DNA of 30,255 nucleotides from contig CAJUSE010000025.1 of the NCBI GenBank assembly GCA_910588975.1, positions 1 to 30,255 of the forward strand, written 5' to 3'. Every line of letters begins with the position of its first letter. The first letter of the stretch is position 1. The notes beneath the pieces were generated by a model. It saw only the letters and a program-made list of their open reading frames with translations, was not told where the DNA came from and ran no database searches. The DNA is from an uncultured Oscillospiraceae bacterium (lineage in GTDB: Bacteria; Bacillota; Clostridia; Oscillospirales; Oscillospiraceae). The position numbers and the translations under genes were made by a program. Positions 7,873 to 15,339 of this stretch are shown here, piece by piece.

Positions 7873-8490
7873 TTACCGTACAAAATTGGTGGAGACAGCC
7901 GCCTCCCGCTGGGGAAGGCCATACTGCTCTTTGCCCAGGGCAATGCTCCGCATAAGGAAGGCCATGTTACGAGCCAGAGTCCGCATCATTTGGAGACCCT
8001 CGGGGTCCTCCATGGCCTGGCCGGGGGCGCTGCCATAGATGCCGTTCCAGTACTGGCCGGAGGCGATAGGCATACCAGTGATGCCAAAGAACTTGTTCAG
8101 CTCGTCATAGGTGGCGGTCAGTCCGCCCCGGCGGGCGGCGGCCACGGCGGCCCCCACCTTCATGGTTTTGTCGAAGGAGGTGGAGAAAAACAGCCGCTGG
8201 AGCAGGTTGACCAGGGTCCCGTTGGCCGAGGCGAAGTAGACAGGGGCCCCCACTACGAGACCGTCGGCGGCCTCAAACTTGGGGGCAATTTCATTGACGA
8301 TGTCATCAAAAACACATTTACCCGTCTTTCGGCAGGAGAAGCAGGAAATGCAGCCACGAACGTCCAATTGCCCTACCTGGATCAGCTCAGTCTCGATCCC
8401 GTCGGCCACAAAGATATCTTTCATCTCGTTGAGGGCAATGGCGGTGTTTCCATTGGGGCGGGGGCTTCCGTTGAGCATTAGGACTTTCAT
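7873..8490 (-). CDS. NAD(P)H-dependent FMN reductase / flavodoxin-family protein
   Basis: A 205-residue flavodoxin-fold protein. The phosphate loop GSPRPNGNTA near the N-terminus binds FMN. The Cys-rich segment RGCISCFSCRKTGKCVFDD and the loop GAPVYFASANGTL are typical of multimeric FMN reductase-like or iron-sulphur flavoproteins of clostridia. The start at 8488-8490 (MKVLMLNG) follows GGAGG by 8 nt; the longer frame lacks such a site. It has its own promoter and appears monocistronic. The electron acceptor is not known. The three to four cysteines may hold a metal or disulphide, but too few are arranged as in proven Fe-S flavoproteins to decide. Confidence 0.85.
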   Translation of the reverse strand: MKVLMLNGSPRPNGNTAIALNEMKDIFVADGIETELIQVGQLDVRGCISCFSCRKTGKCVFDDIVNEIAPKFEAADGLVVGAPVYFASANGTLVNLLQRLFFSTSFDKTMKVGAAVAAARRGGLTATYDELNKFFGITGMPIASGQYWNGIYGSAPGQAMEDPEGLQMMRTLARNMAFLMRSIALGKEQYGLPQREAAVSTNFVR

Positions 8491-8525
8491 TGCCAGGACC
8501 TCCCAATAAAGCATATGATGGAGCT

Positions 8526-8554
8526 ATTATAACACGCTGGATGCGGCGGTTCAA
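8526..8554 (-). promoter_or_regulatory. Promoter of the flavodoxin-like gene
   Basis: Minus strand TTGAAC (8554-8549), 17-bp spacer, TATAAT (8531-8526), about 35 bp before the ATG. Confidence 0.8.
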
Positions 8555-8689
8555 GTTTGTACTGCCATGCTGCGGCAGGGCATCTCTGAGTAATCTTCCA
8601 AGGGGCGCTCTGTTTTGGCAACATGGCCCGAACCCGGGGCCAGCCACCGCAGCGTCCGTTGCCTTGCCCTGCATAAGAGTAGGTGCGAC

Positions 8690-8744
8690 TTTACATACAT
8701 TTTACAAAACTATGATTTCTCCATTTACATTGACCCTGTACGAT
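8690..8744 (+). promoter_or_regulatory. Pho box array and promoter of the pst-pho operon
   Basis: TTTACA occurs at 8690-8695 and 8701-8706 (11 bp apart), and again at 8724-8729 (two further turns plus one base). The 8712 slot holds a degenerate ATGATT. This matches the TTHACA-N5-TTHACA direct repeats bound by PhoP of Bacillus. A possible -10, TACGAT (8739-8744), lies 9 bp after the last repeat. That places the array at about -60 to -21, with no separate good -35, as expected of a PhoP-activated promoter. PhoP is encoded downstream in the same operon, implying autoregulation. Confidence 0.72.
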
Positions 8745-8793
8745 AGTAAGCGTACGAGACAGACGATCAATACAATCAAAAGGAGAGATCAAC

Positions 8794-9600
8794 ATGAAAA
8801 AAGGTATCAATATCATTCTGACGGCGGCGCTGACCCTTGCCACCCTGGCCGGGTGTTCCAAAACGGCCGCTGGCTCCGTGGCCACCGACGGCTCCACCTC
8901 TATGGAGAAGGTCATCGGGGCCTTGGGAGAAGCCTTTGAAAGCGAAAACAAGGGCGTGACCTTTACTTACAACCCCACCGGTTCCGGTTCTGGCATTACG
9001 GCGGTCAGCGAGGGGCGGTGCGACATCGGCCTTTCCAGCCGCAGCCTGAAGGACGAAGAGAAGGCCCAGGGCCTGACCGAGACCCTGCTGGCCTTGGACG
9101 GTATCGCCATCATTGTTAATCCGGACAACCCTGTGTCCGATTTGGATCTGGACACGGTGGCAAAGATCTACACCGGAAAAGTGACCAACTGGAGTCAGGT
9201 GGGCGGCGACAATGCCGAGATCGTCCTCATCGGGCGGGAGGCAGGCAGCGGCACCCGGGACGGCTTTGAATCCATCACCGGCACCGGGGATCAGTGTCAG
9301 TACCGTCAGGAGCTGACCTCCACTGGGGATGTCATCACCACTGTGGCGGGCAATCCCGCCGCCATCGGCTATGCCTCCCTGGCTTCGGTGAAGGATACGG
9401 TGAAGATCCTGTCTATCGGCGGTGTGGCCCCCAGCGAGGAGACGGTCCGGGACGGCAGCTATGTGGTCCAGCGGCCCTTTGTACTGGTGACAAAGGAGGA
9501 CAGCAAGCTGTCCGATACGGCCCAGAAGTTCTTTGACTTCGCCACCTCTGCCGAGGCAAATGAGCTGATCTCCGCCGCCGGGGCTGTCCCGGTGAAGTGA
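8794..9600 (+). CDS. pstS: Phosphate ABC transporter substrate-binding lipoprotein PstS
   Basis: The external phosphate receptor of the high-affinity Pst transporter. The 268-residue precursor has a lysine-led signal peptide and a lipobox LAGC with Cys21 as the lipid-modified residue. Phosphate-contacting segments are present: DGSTSMEK (32-39), PTGSGSGITAV and GREAGSGTRDGFE (147-159). ATG at 8794 follows AAAGGAGAG. The Pho boxes lie about 65-100 bp upstream, and pstC starts one base after the stop, so this is the first gene of the operon. The short C-terminus (AAGAVPVK) is typical of Firmicute PstS. Confidence 0.96.
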   Translation: MKKGINIILTAALTLATLAGCSKTAAGSVATDGSTSMEKVIGALGEAFESENKGVTFTYNPTGSGSGITAVSEGRCDIGLSSRSLKDEEKAQGLTETLLALDGIAIIVNPDNPVSDLDLDTVAKIYTGKVTNWSQVGGDNAEIVLIGREAGSGTRDGFESITGTGDQCQYRQELTSTGDVITTVAGNPAAIGYASLASVKDTVKILSIGGVAPSEETVRDGSYVVQRPFVLVTKEDSKLSDTAQKFFDFATSAEANELISAAGAVPVK

Positions 9601-9601
9601 T

Positions 9602-10468
9602 ATGCAGAAAAAGCAGAGGATGGAACAGGCTGTTCACGGCCTGTTCCTGGCTTTAGGTCTTATCACAGTGGGCTTTGTTTTGCTTATCACCGTGTTTCTT
9701 ATTGGCTCCGGTATTCCCGCCATTCGGGAGATCGGGCTTGCCGATTTCCTGCTGGGGCGGGAATGGGCGTCCACGGCGGCTCAGCCCTCCTATGGCATTT
9801 TGCCCTTTATCCTCACCAGCATTTACGGCACGGCTGGAGCCATCCTGCTGGGGGTCCCCATCGGCTTTTTCACGGCGGTCTATCTGGCCAAGCTGGCCCC
9901 GCCCAGGGTAAAGGCCGTAGTGACCGGAGCGGTGAGCCTGTTGGCGGGGATCCCCTCGGTGGTGTACGGCCTGGTGGGGATGATGGTACTGGTGCCGGGG
10001 ATCCGGTTCCTCTTTCATATCCCGGACGGGGCCAGTCTGCTGGCGGCCATCATTGTGTTGGCCGTGATGATACTCCCCTCCATCGTCAAGGTGTCACTCA
10101 CCTCTCTGGAGGCCGTTTCCAGGGAGTATGAGGACGCATCCCTTGCCCTGGGTGCCACCCCTGTGGAAACCTATTTCCGGGTGTCTGTTCCGGCCGCAAA
10201 AAGCGGCATTGCGGCGGCGGTGGTGCTGGGGGTGGGCCGGGCCATCGGGGAGGCCATGGCGGTGATGATGGTGTCAGGCAACGTAGCCAATATGCCCTCC
10301 CTCTTTCAGAGCGTTCGCTTTCTCACCACGGCGGTGGCCAGCGAGATGTCCTATTCCGCCGGACTGCAGCGGCAGGCCCTCTTTTCCATTGCTCTGGTGC
10401 TGTTTCTCTTTATCATGCTCATCAACGCTGCGCTGAACTTCTTTTTGAAGCGGAGCAAGGAGGGGTGA
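9602..10468 (+). CDS. pstC: Phosphate ABC transporter permease PstC
   Basis: Inner-membrane permease of 288 residues with about six TM helices. The ABC-permease EAA-type loop is seen in SLEAVSREYEDASLALGATPVETYFRVSVPA (split over the cytoplasmic loop), followed by GVGRAIGEAMAVMMVSGN, a strong PstC signature. It pairs with PstA to form the phosphate channel driven by PstB. It starts one base after pstS with only a weak ribosome site, so translation is probably coupled, and it overlaps the ribosome-binding region of pstA. Confidence 0.96.
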   Translation: MQKKQRMEQAVHGLFLALGLITVGFVLLITVFLIGSGIPAIREIGLADFLLGREWASTAAQPSYGILPFILTSIYGTAGAILLGVPIGFFTAVYLAKLAPPRVKAVVTGAVSLLAGIPSVVYGLVGMMVLVPGIRFLFHIPDGASLLAAIIVLAVMILPSIVKVSLTSLEAVSREYEDASLALGATPVETYFRVSVPAAKSGIAAAVVLGVGRAIGEAMAVMMVSGNVANMPSLFQSVRFLTTAVASEMSYSAGLQRQALFSIALVLFLFIMLINAALNFFLKRSKEG

Positions 10469-10470
10469 AG

Positions 10471-11319
10471 ATGGATAAGAGACGAGGCCTTTATATCCAA
10501 ACCATGAGGGCGCTGATGGGCATTTCCACGGCCGCCGTCTGCGCTCTGGTGGTCTTTCTCATTGGCTATGTGCTGTGGCGGGGGCTGCCCAATCTGTCCT
10601 GGGAGCTGCTGACCACTAAGCGGAGCTACCTCACCGGCAACATCGGGATCCTGCCCGACATTTTGAATACGGTCTACATCGTCATTGCCACGCTGGTGGT
10701 CGTCCTGCCCCTGGGAGTGGGGGCGGCCATCTACCTCACTGAGTACGCCAGGAACAGGCGATTGGTGGCCGCCATCGAGTGCGCCGCCGAGACCCTCTCC
10801 GGCATCCCCTCCATCATTTACGGCCTTGTGGGTATGCTGGTGTTCTGCCAGTTTTGCTCCTTGGGAACCTCCCTCATGGCCGGGGCTCTTACCCTGGTGA
10901 TGATGAACCTGCCCACCGTCATGCGAACCACCCAGGAGAGCCTGAAAACCGTTCCCCAGGCATACCGGGAGGGGGCCTTCGGACTGGGGGCCGGACAGTG
11001 GCGGGTCATCCGAACCGTGGTCCTTCCCGGCTGTGTGGACGGGGTCATTACGGGCTGTATCCTGTCTGTGGGCCGCATTTTGGGGGAGTCGGCGGCTCTG
11101 CTGTTTACGGCGGGGGTGGCCCATGCTATGAACGGCTTTTTTGCAGGCTTGCAGTCCTCCGGGGCCACCTTGACCGTGGCCCTCTATATGTACGCCAAGG
11201 AGGAGGGGGAGTTCGGCGTGGCTTTTGCCATCGCCGCCATTCTGATGGTGCTCACCGTCCTCATCAACCTGTCGGCCACGCTGGTAGGCAATTACTTTCA
11301 AAGGAGGCGCAGCCAGTGA
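10471..11319 (+). CDS. pstA: Phosphate ABC transporter permease PstA
   Basis: Second permease of the Pst channel, 282 residues, with six predicted TM helices. PstA-type features are GVGAAIYLTEYARN, ETLSGIPSIIYGLVGM, and the EAA loop with QAYREGAFGLGAGQWRVIRTVVLPG, then ILSVGRILGESAALLFTAG. The start at 10471 is preferred because AGGAGG lies 7 nt upstream; a GTG two codons earlier overlaps the pstC stop. The 3' end overlaps pstB by three bases. Confidence 0.96.
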   Translation: MDKRRGLYIQTMRALMGISTAAVCALVVFLIGYVLWRGLPNLSWELLTTKRSYLTGNIGILPDILNTVYIVIATLVVVLPLGVGAAIYLTEYARNRRLVAAIECAAETLSGIPSIIYGLVGMLVFCQFCSLGTSLMAGALTLVMMNLPTVMRTTQESLKTVPQAYREGAFGLGAGQWRVIRTVVLPGCVDGVITGCILSVGRILGESAALLFTAGVAHAMNGFFAGLQSSGATLTVALYMYAKEEGEFGVAFAIAAILMVLTVLINLSATLVGNYFQRRRSQ

Positions 11320-12071
11320 CATCTGCAATTACGGTGAACGATCTGTGCCTATGGTATGGACAGACCCAGGCATTGAAGAATGTGACCATCGACCTGCGGT
11401 CGCAGAACATCACCGCCCTCATCGGCCCCTCCGGGTGCGGCAAGTCCACCTTTTTGAAAACCCTCAACCGTATGAACGATCTGGTCCCCGGTGTTAAGAT
11501 CAGTGGGGAGGTCCGCTACCGGGGGCAGGATATTTTTGATAAGAGCGTGGATGTGAACGGCCTGCGGAAAAATATCGGGATGGTGTTCCAAAAACCAAAC
11601 CCCTTTCCCATGTCCATCTATGACAACATCGCCTATGGCCCCCGCACCCACGGGATCCGCAACAAGGCCAAGCTGGACGACATCGTGGAGCAGTCCCTTC
11701 GGGGGGCCGCCATCTGGGACGAGGTGAAGGACCGATTGAAAAAATCCGCCCTGGGCCTATCAGGCGGCCAGCAGCAGCGGCTCTGTATCGCCCGGGCCCT
11801 GGCGGTGGAGCCGGATGTGCTGCTGATGGACGAGCCTACCAGCGCTCTGGACCCCATTTCCACCTCCAAGGTGGAGGAGCTTGCAATGGAACTGAAGGAG
11901 CGCTATACTATCATTATCGTCACCCACAATATGCAGCAGGCCGTTCGGATCTCCGACAACACCGCCTTCTTCCTTCTGGGGGAACTCATTGAGTGCGGCA
12001 GCACGGAAAAACTCTTTGACCAGCCCAAGGATAAACGCACAGAGGACTACATTACTGGGAGGTTTGGATGA
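11316..12071 (+). CDS. pstB: Phosphate ABC transporter ATPase PstB
   Basis: Cytosolic ATPase that powers phosphate import. Length 251, the standard for PstB. Walker A GPSGCGKST (37-45), the Q-loop in VFQKPNPFPMSIYDN, signature LSGGQQQR (148-155), Walker B VLLMDEPTSALDP with Glu173, and switch His204 (VTHNMQQA) are all intact. The start is GTG at 11316-11318 with GGAGG 8 nt upstream, overlapping the pstA stop. Longer readings from upstream run through pstA in the wrong frame. It overlaps phoU by ATGA. Confidence 0.96.
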   Translation: MTSAITVNDLCLWYGQTQALKNVTIDLRSQNITALIGPSGCGKSTFLKTLNRMNDLVPGVKISGEVRYRGQDIFDKSVDVNGLRKNIGMVFQKPNPFPMSIYDNIAYGPRTHGIRNKAKLDDIVEQSLRGAAIWDEVKDRLKKSALGLSGGQQQRLCIARALAVEPDVLLMDEPTSALDPISTSKVEELAMELKERYTIIIVTHNMQQAVRISDNTAFFLLGELIECGSTEKLFDQPKDKRTEDYITGRFG

Positions 12072-12724
12072 TGGCCAGAAGCAGATTTGACGAGCAGCTT
12101 GCCACCCTCCACAGCGAGCTCATCCAGATGGGAGCCATGTGTGAGGAGGTCATTGCCTACGCCGCTAAGGCCCTCACCACCGGTGAAAGGGAGTGGGTAG
12201 AGAAAATTGATCGCCTGTCCGGCGAGATCGACCAGATGGAGCGCACCATCGAGACCCTGTGCCTGAAACTCCTTTTGCAGCAGCAGCCCGTGGCAAAGGA
12301 CCTGCGGCAAATTTCAGCAGCGCTGAAAATGATCACCGATCTGGAGCGGATCGGCGACCAGGCCGCCGACATCGGGGAGATCGTTTCCTTCCTGGACAAA
12401 CGGCCCGGTGAGGACTGTGGGGTCATTCTCCAAATGGCTCAAGCGGCCATCGGGATGGTAACGGAAAGTATCGACGCCTATGTGAAGCAGGATTTGAAGA
12501 TCGCAGCGGCGGCCATTGACCATGATGATGTGGTGGACGACTATTTTTTCCGGGCTAAGTCCTCTCTCATCAACATGATCGCCGCACAGCCGGAGGAGGG
12601 CGGGTATGCCCTTGACCTGTTGATGATCGCAAAGTACTTTGAGCGTATTGGGGACCATGGAGTAAACATTGCCCAGTGGGTGGTGTTTTCCATCACAGGC
12701 ACACACGAGGAGGTAATGGGATGA
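12068..12724 (+). CDS. phoU: Phosphate signalling protein PhoU
   Basis: PhoU links Pst transporter activity to the PhoR kinase and represses the Pho response when phosphate is plentiful. The 218-residue all-helical protein contains both PhoU repeats: an N-terminal one with LLLQQQPVAKDLRQISAALKMITDLERIGD and a C-terminal one with LLMIAKYFERIGDHGVNIAQWVVF. Each repeat carries the ExxxD-type metal-binding helix. The ATG overlaps the pstB stop as ATGA; a second ATG three bases later is equally possible, and GGGAGG suits either. Its gene sits directly between the transporter and the two-component genes. Confidence 0.95.
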   Translation: MMARSRFDEQLATLHSELIQMGAMCEEVIAYAAKALTTGEREWVEKIDRLSGEIDQMERTIETLCLKLLLQQQPVAKDLRQISAALKMITDLERIGDQAADIGEIVSFLDKRPGEDCGVILQMAQAAIGMVTESIDAYVKQDLKIAAAAIDHDDVVDDYFFRAKSSLINMIAAQPEEGGYALDLLMIAKYFERIGDHGVNIAQWVVFSITGTHEEVMG

Positions 12725-13398
12725 GTATCTGGTGCGTGGAGGATGACGCCAGCATTCGGGATATCGAGGTCTATACCCTGCAAAGCACCGGCTTTGAGGC
12801 GGTGGGCTTTGCTGACGCCGATTCCTTTCGGGAGGCTTTGAAGCAGGATAGGCCGGAGCTTGTCATTCTGGACATCATGCTCCCTGGGGAGGACGGCGTA
12901 GCCCTCTTGCGTTTCCTTCGCTCAAATGCCAACACCCGCACTATCCCGGTCATCATGGCCACCGCCAAGGGTCAGGAGTACGACAAGGTGCAATCCCTCG
13001 ACCTGGGGGCGGACGATTATCTGGTCAAGCCCTTTGGCATGATGGAGATGGTATCCCGGGTCAAGGCCGTCCTACGCCGGGTCCAGGCTCCGGCGGTGCA
13101 GCACATTTTACAGGTGGGCGGCCTGATAGTGGATTTGAACCAGCACATCGTGACAGTGGACGGAGAGCGGGTACAGTTCACGCTGAAGGAGTTTGACCTG
13201 CTCAAACTGTTTTTGTCCCACCCCGGTATGGTGTTCACCCGTGAGCAGCTGTTCAGCGAAGTTTGGGGGGACAACTATGCGGGGGAGACCCGGACGCTGG
13301 ATATGCACATGACCACCCTGCGGCAGAAGCTGGGCCAATACGGAAAGCTGCTGGAGACTGTCCGGGGGGTGGGCTACCGTTTGGAGGGCAGAGCATGA
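12721..13398 (+). CDS. phoP: Phosphate response regulator PhoP/PhoB (OmpR family)
   Basis: DNA-binding response regulator of 225 residues. The receiver domain has acidic Glu7-Asp8-Asp9, phospho-acceptor Asp51 (VILDIMLPGEDG), Thr81 and Lys103 (LVKPFG). The C-terminal winged helix shows FTLKEFDLLKLFLSHPGMVFTREQL, EVWGDNY and the conserved end TLDMHMTTLRQKLG with VRGVGYRLE. The ATG at 12721 overlaps the phoU stop and GAGGAGG lies upstream. Placement after phoU and before a PhoR-type kinase makes phosphate regulation the clear role. It is expected to bind the TTHACA repeats in front of pstS. Confidence 0.93.
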   Translation: MSIWCVEDDASIRDIEVYTLQSTGFEAVGFADADSFREALKQDRPELVILDIMLPGEDGVALLRFLRSNANTRTIPVIMATAKGQEYDKVQSLDLGADDYLVKPFGMMEMVSRVKAVLRRVQAPAVQHILQVGGLIVDLNQHIVTVDGERVQFTLKEFDLLKLFLSHPGMVFTREQLFSEVWGDNYAGETRTLDMHMTTLRQKLGQYGKLLETVRGVGYRLEGRA

Positions 13399-15041
13399 CA
13401 CGAAAAATCTTTCGCTCCATCTTTGCCGTTGCCGGAACCGTCCTTCTGACCAGCATTTTCATTATCTTTGGCTGTCTGTATCAGTATTTCGGTTCTATTC
13501 AAGAGCGGCAGCTGGGGGACGAGCTGTTTTTGGCGGCGGAGGGTGTGGAGAGAAATGGTCTTGCCTATCTGGAGGGGCTGGAGGCTGAGCGTTACCGTCT
13601 GACCTGGGTAGCCCCTGATGGAGCGGTGATTTATGATGCTTGGGCGGACGAGACCGGTATGGAAAACCACGCAGACCGGCAGGAAATTCGGGAGGCTCTG
13701 GAAAACCGGGAGGGCACCAGCTCCCGCTACTCGACTACCCTCTTAGAGCAGACCCTCTATCACGCCCGGCGGCTGGAGGATGGCTCTGTTCTCCGTATTT
13801 CGGAGAGCCGGGCCACAGTCTGGATATTGGCGCTGGGGATGTTCCAGCCCATTGCCGTTGTTTTGGTGGGGGCGATGATCTTTTCCGGCGTCCTTGCCGG
13901 TCGGCTGTCCAAGCGGATCGTAGGGCCCCTGAACCAGCTGGATTTGGAGCACCCGCTGGAAAATGACACCTACGAAGAGCTGTCGCCGCTGCTCAGCCGC
14001 ATGGAGCGGCAGCACCGGCAAATTGACGCCCAAGTATGGGAGCTGAAACGGCGGCAGGACGAATTTTCCCAAATCACCCACAGCATGACAGAGGGACTTG
14101 TGCTGCTGAATGAAAAACGGTTGATTTTGAACATGAACCCGGCGGCCATGAGCCTGTTCTCTACTGACCCAGGGTGTCAGGGAAAAGACTTTTTGACCGT
14201 GGAGCGCAGCACGGAGATCTCCCATGCCATAGATACCGCCATCCGGGAGGGCCACAGTGAGCTTCTGCTGACCCGGGGGGGCCGGGAATATCAGCTGGAT
14301 ATGAGCAGGATACAGTCGGAGGAGAGTGTCATCGGCGTGGTCATTCTCTCCTTTGATGTGACCGAGCGGGCCTTTGCTGAGCGCAATCGCCGGGAGTTTA
14401 CGGCCAATGTTTCCCACGAGCTGAAAACCCCCTTGCAGTCCATTATGGGCAGCGCCGAGCTGTTGGAAAGCGGTCTTGTAAAGCCAGGGGATACCTCCCG
14501 TTTTGTGGGCCATATCCGTGCTGAAGCTGGGCGGCTGGTAACGCTGATTGACGATATTATCCACCTTTCCCAGCTTGATGAGGGGGGGGAGTTGCCCTAC
14601 GAGGATGTGGATCTGCTGGACATCGTGAAGGAGGTCACAGAGGCATTGCAAGGCGCAGCGGCGGCAAAGCATGTGACCGTCACCGTAACCGGACAGGCTA
14701 CCCCTCTCCGCAGCGTCCGACGGCTTTTGAGCGAAGCCGTCTATAACCTCTGTGACAACGCCGTCAAATACAATATGGATGGCGGCAGGGTGGATGTGAC
14801 AGTGGTCCCCGCCGGACAAGGAGGGGTTCTCATAGTAAAGGACACAGGAATTGGGATCCCACCGGAACACCAAGACAGGATATTTGAGCGTTTCTATCGG
14901 GTGGACAAAAGCCACTCCAAAGAAAGTGGCGGCACCGGCCTGGGTCTGAGCATCGTCAAACATGCCGTCCAATCCCTGGGCGGCCAGATCGAGCTTCAAA
15001 GTAAGCTGGGCGAGGGAACCACGATTACCATTAGATTTTAG
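13395..15041 (+). CDS. phoR: Phosphate sensor histidine kinase PhoR
   Basis: Membrane histidine kinase of 548 residues, partner of the PhoP encoded just before it (ATGA overlap). It has TM helices at about 9-30 and 143-169 flanking a ~110-residue extracytoplasmic domain. A HAMP-like segment (RLSKRIVGPLNQLDL) and a PAS domain at about 222-325 follow. The dimerisation helix has the phospho-acceptor His341 in VSHELKTPLQS. The ATP-binding domain has an N-box with NLCDNAVKY, G1 DTGIGIP, an F-box region ERFYRVDKSHSKESGGTG (split from G2) and G2 GTGLGLSIVKH. This TM-external-TM-HAMP-PAS order is the PhoR plan of Gram-positives. It is the last gene of the operon. Confidence 0.93.
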   Translation: MTRKIFRSIFAVAGTVLLTSIFIIFGCLYQYFGSIQERQLGDELFLAAEGVERNGLAYLEGLEAERYRLTWVAPDGAVIYDAWADETGMENHADRQEIREALENREGTSSRYSTTLLEQTLYHARRLEDGSVLRISESRATVWILALGMFQPIAVVLVGAMIFSGVLAGRLSKRIVGPLNQLDLEHPLENDTYEELSPLLSRMERQHRQIDAQVWELKRRQDEFSQITHSMTEGLVLLNEKRLILNMNPAAMSLFSTDPGCQGKDFLTVERSTEISHAIDTAIREGHSELLLTRGGREYQLDMSRIQSEESVIGVVILSFDVTERAFAERNRREFTANVSHELKTPLQSIMGSAELLESGLVKPGDTSRFVGHIRAEAGRLVTLIDDIIHLSQLDEGGELPYEDVDLLDIVKEVTEALQGAAAAKHVTVTVTGQATPLRSVRRLLSEAVYNLCDNAVKYNMDGGRVDVTVVPAGQGGVLIVKDTGIGIPPEHQDRIFERFYRVDKSHSKESGGTGLGLSIVKHAVQSLGGQIELQSKLGEGTTITIRF

Positions 15042-15086
15042 GCGGTTTAGCATATCTGCATGAAATTAGAATGTTGGAAGAGTAGA

Positions 15087-15117
15087 ATGCCCCCTGGAGT
15101 CTTGCTCCAGGGGGCAT
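15087..15117. terminator. Bidirectional hairpin terminator after phoR and after the minus-strand RNA
   Basis: ATGCCCCCTGGAG (15087-15099), loop TCTTG, CTCCAGGGGGCAT (15105-15117): 13 perfect pairs. Both downstream T tracts are short and interrupted, so efficiency may be moderate. It separates the pst-pho operon from the convergent small RNA unit. Confidence 0.75.
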
Positions 15118-15121
15118 TGGT

Positions 15122-15193
15122 CTAAGCAGGATGATTTGAACGCATGGTTCCTGAGTCCCAAATGTGGCGCGGTACCAACTCCGCTATACCCGG
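15122..15193 (-). pseudogene. Degenerate tRNA-like segment (tRNA-Pro-like, anticodon position TGG)
   Basis: These 72 nt have the tRNA A-box and D-arm (TAGCGGAGTTGG, stem GCGG/CCGC), a seven-base TTTGGGA at the anticodon-loop position, and a B-box GTTCAAATC. The anticodon and T stems do not pair, the acceptor is poor, and no CCA end is encoded. It cannot be a normal tRNA. It is either a decayed tRNA or a tRNA-mimic within the small RNA described for this region. Confidence 0.45.
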
Positions 15194-15256
15194 ATGCGAA
15201 ATTTGCCGTCTGCTTAGCCTAATGGCGGCGAGGCACGTAGGTGACTCATCCCAGTT

Positions 15257-15285
15257 ATTATAAGACAAAATCCTGTCTATTGCAA
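15257..15285 (-). promoter_or_regulatory. Promoter of the minus-strand small RNA
   Basis: TTGCAA (15285-15280), 17 bp, TATAAT (15262-15257) on the minus strand. The -35 hexamer is its own reverse complement and is shared with the trmB promoter facing the other way. Confidence 0.78.
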
Positions 15286-15308
15286 GATTTTCTTGTTTGT
15301 GGTATTCT
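15280..15308 (+). promoter_or_regulatory. Promoter of trmB
   Basis: TTGCAA (15280-15285), 17 bp, TATTCT (15303-15308) with a TGG extension at 15300-15302; 31 bp before the trmB ATG. Confidence 0.7.
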
Positions 15309-15339
15309 TAAAACAACTAACAGGAAATGAGGAAAACCT

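Larger units (their letters stand above)
15087..15250 (-). ncRNA. Candidate structured small RNA, partly tRNA-like
   Basis: A minus-strand unit of about 165 nt starts at a near-consensus promoter (TTGCAA-17-TATAAT) and ends at a 13-bp hairpin. There is no long ORF. The ends of its core form a long helix: CATTAGGCTAAGCAG (15224-15210) against CTGCTTAGACCAATG (15129-15115), 13 of 15 pairs. CGCAT (about 15200) can pair with ATGCG (about 15150). TGAGTC in the 5' leader can pair with GACTCA inside (about 15160), suggesting a pseudoknot. Inside lies a tRNA-like stretch. I do not recognise a named RNA family; 6S, SRP and tmRNA signatures were not seen. Secondary structure was drawn by eye. Confidence 0.55.

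Noticed and set aside
15122..15193. Functional tRNA-Pro gene
   Set aside because: The anticodon and T stems do not pair and the acceptor is poor, so it cannot fold as a normal tRNA.
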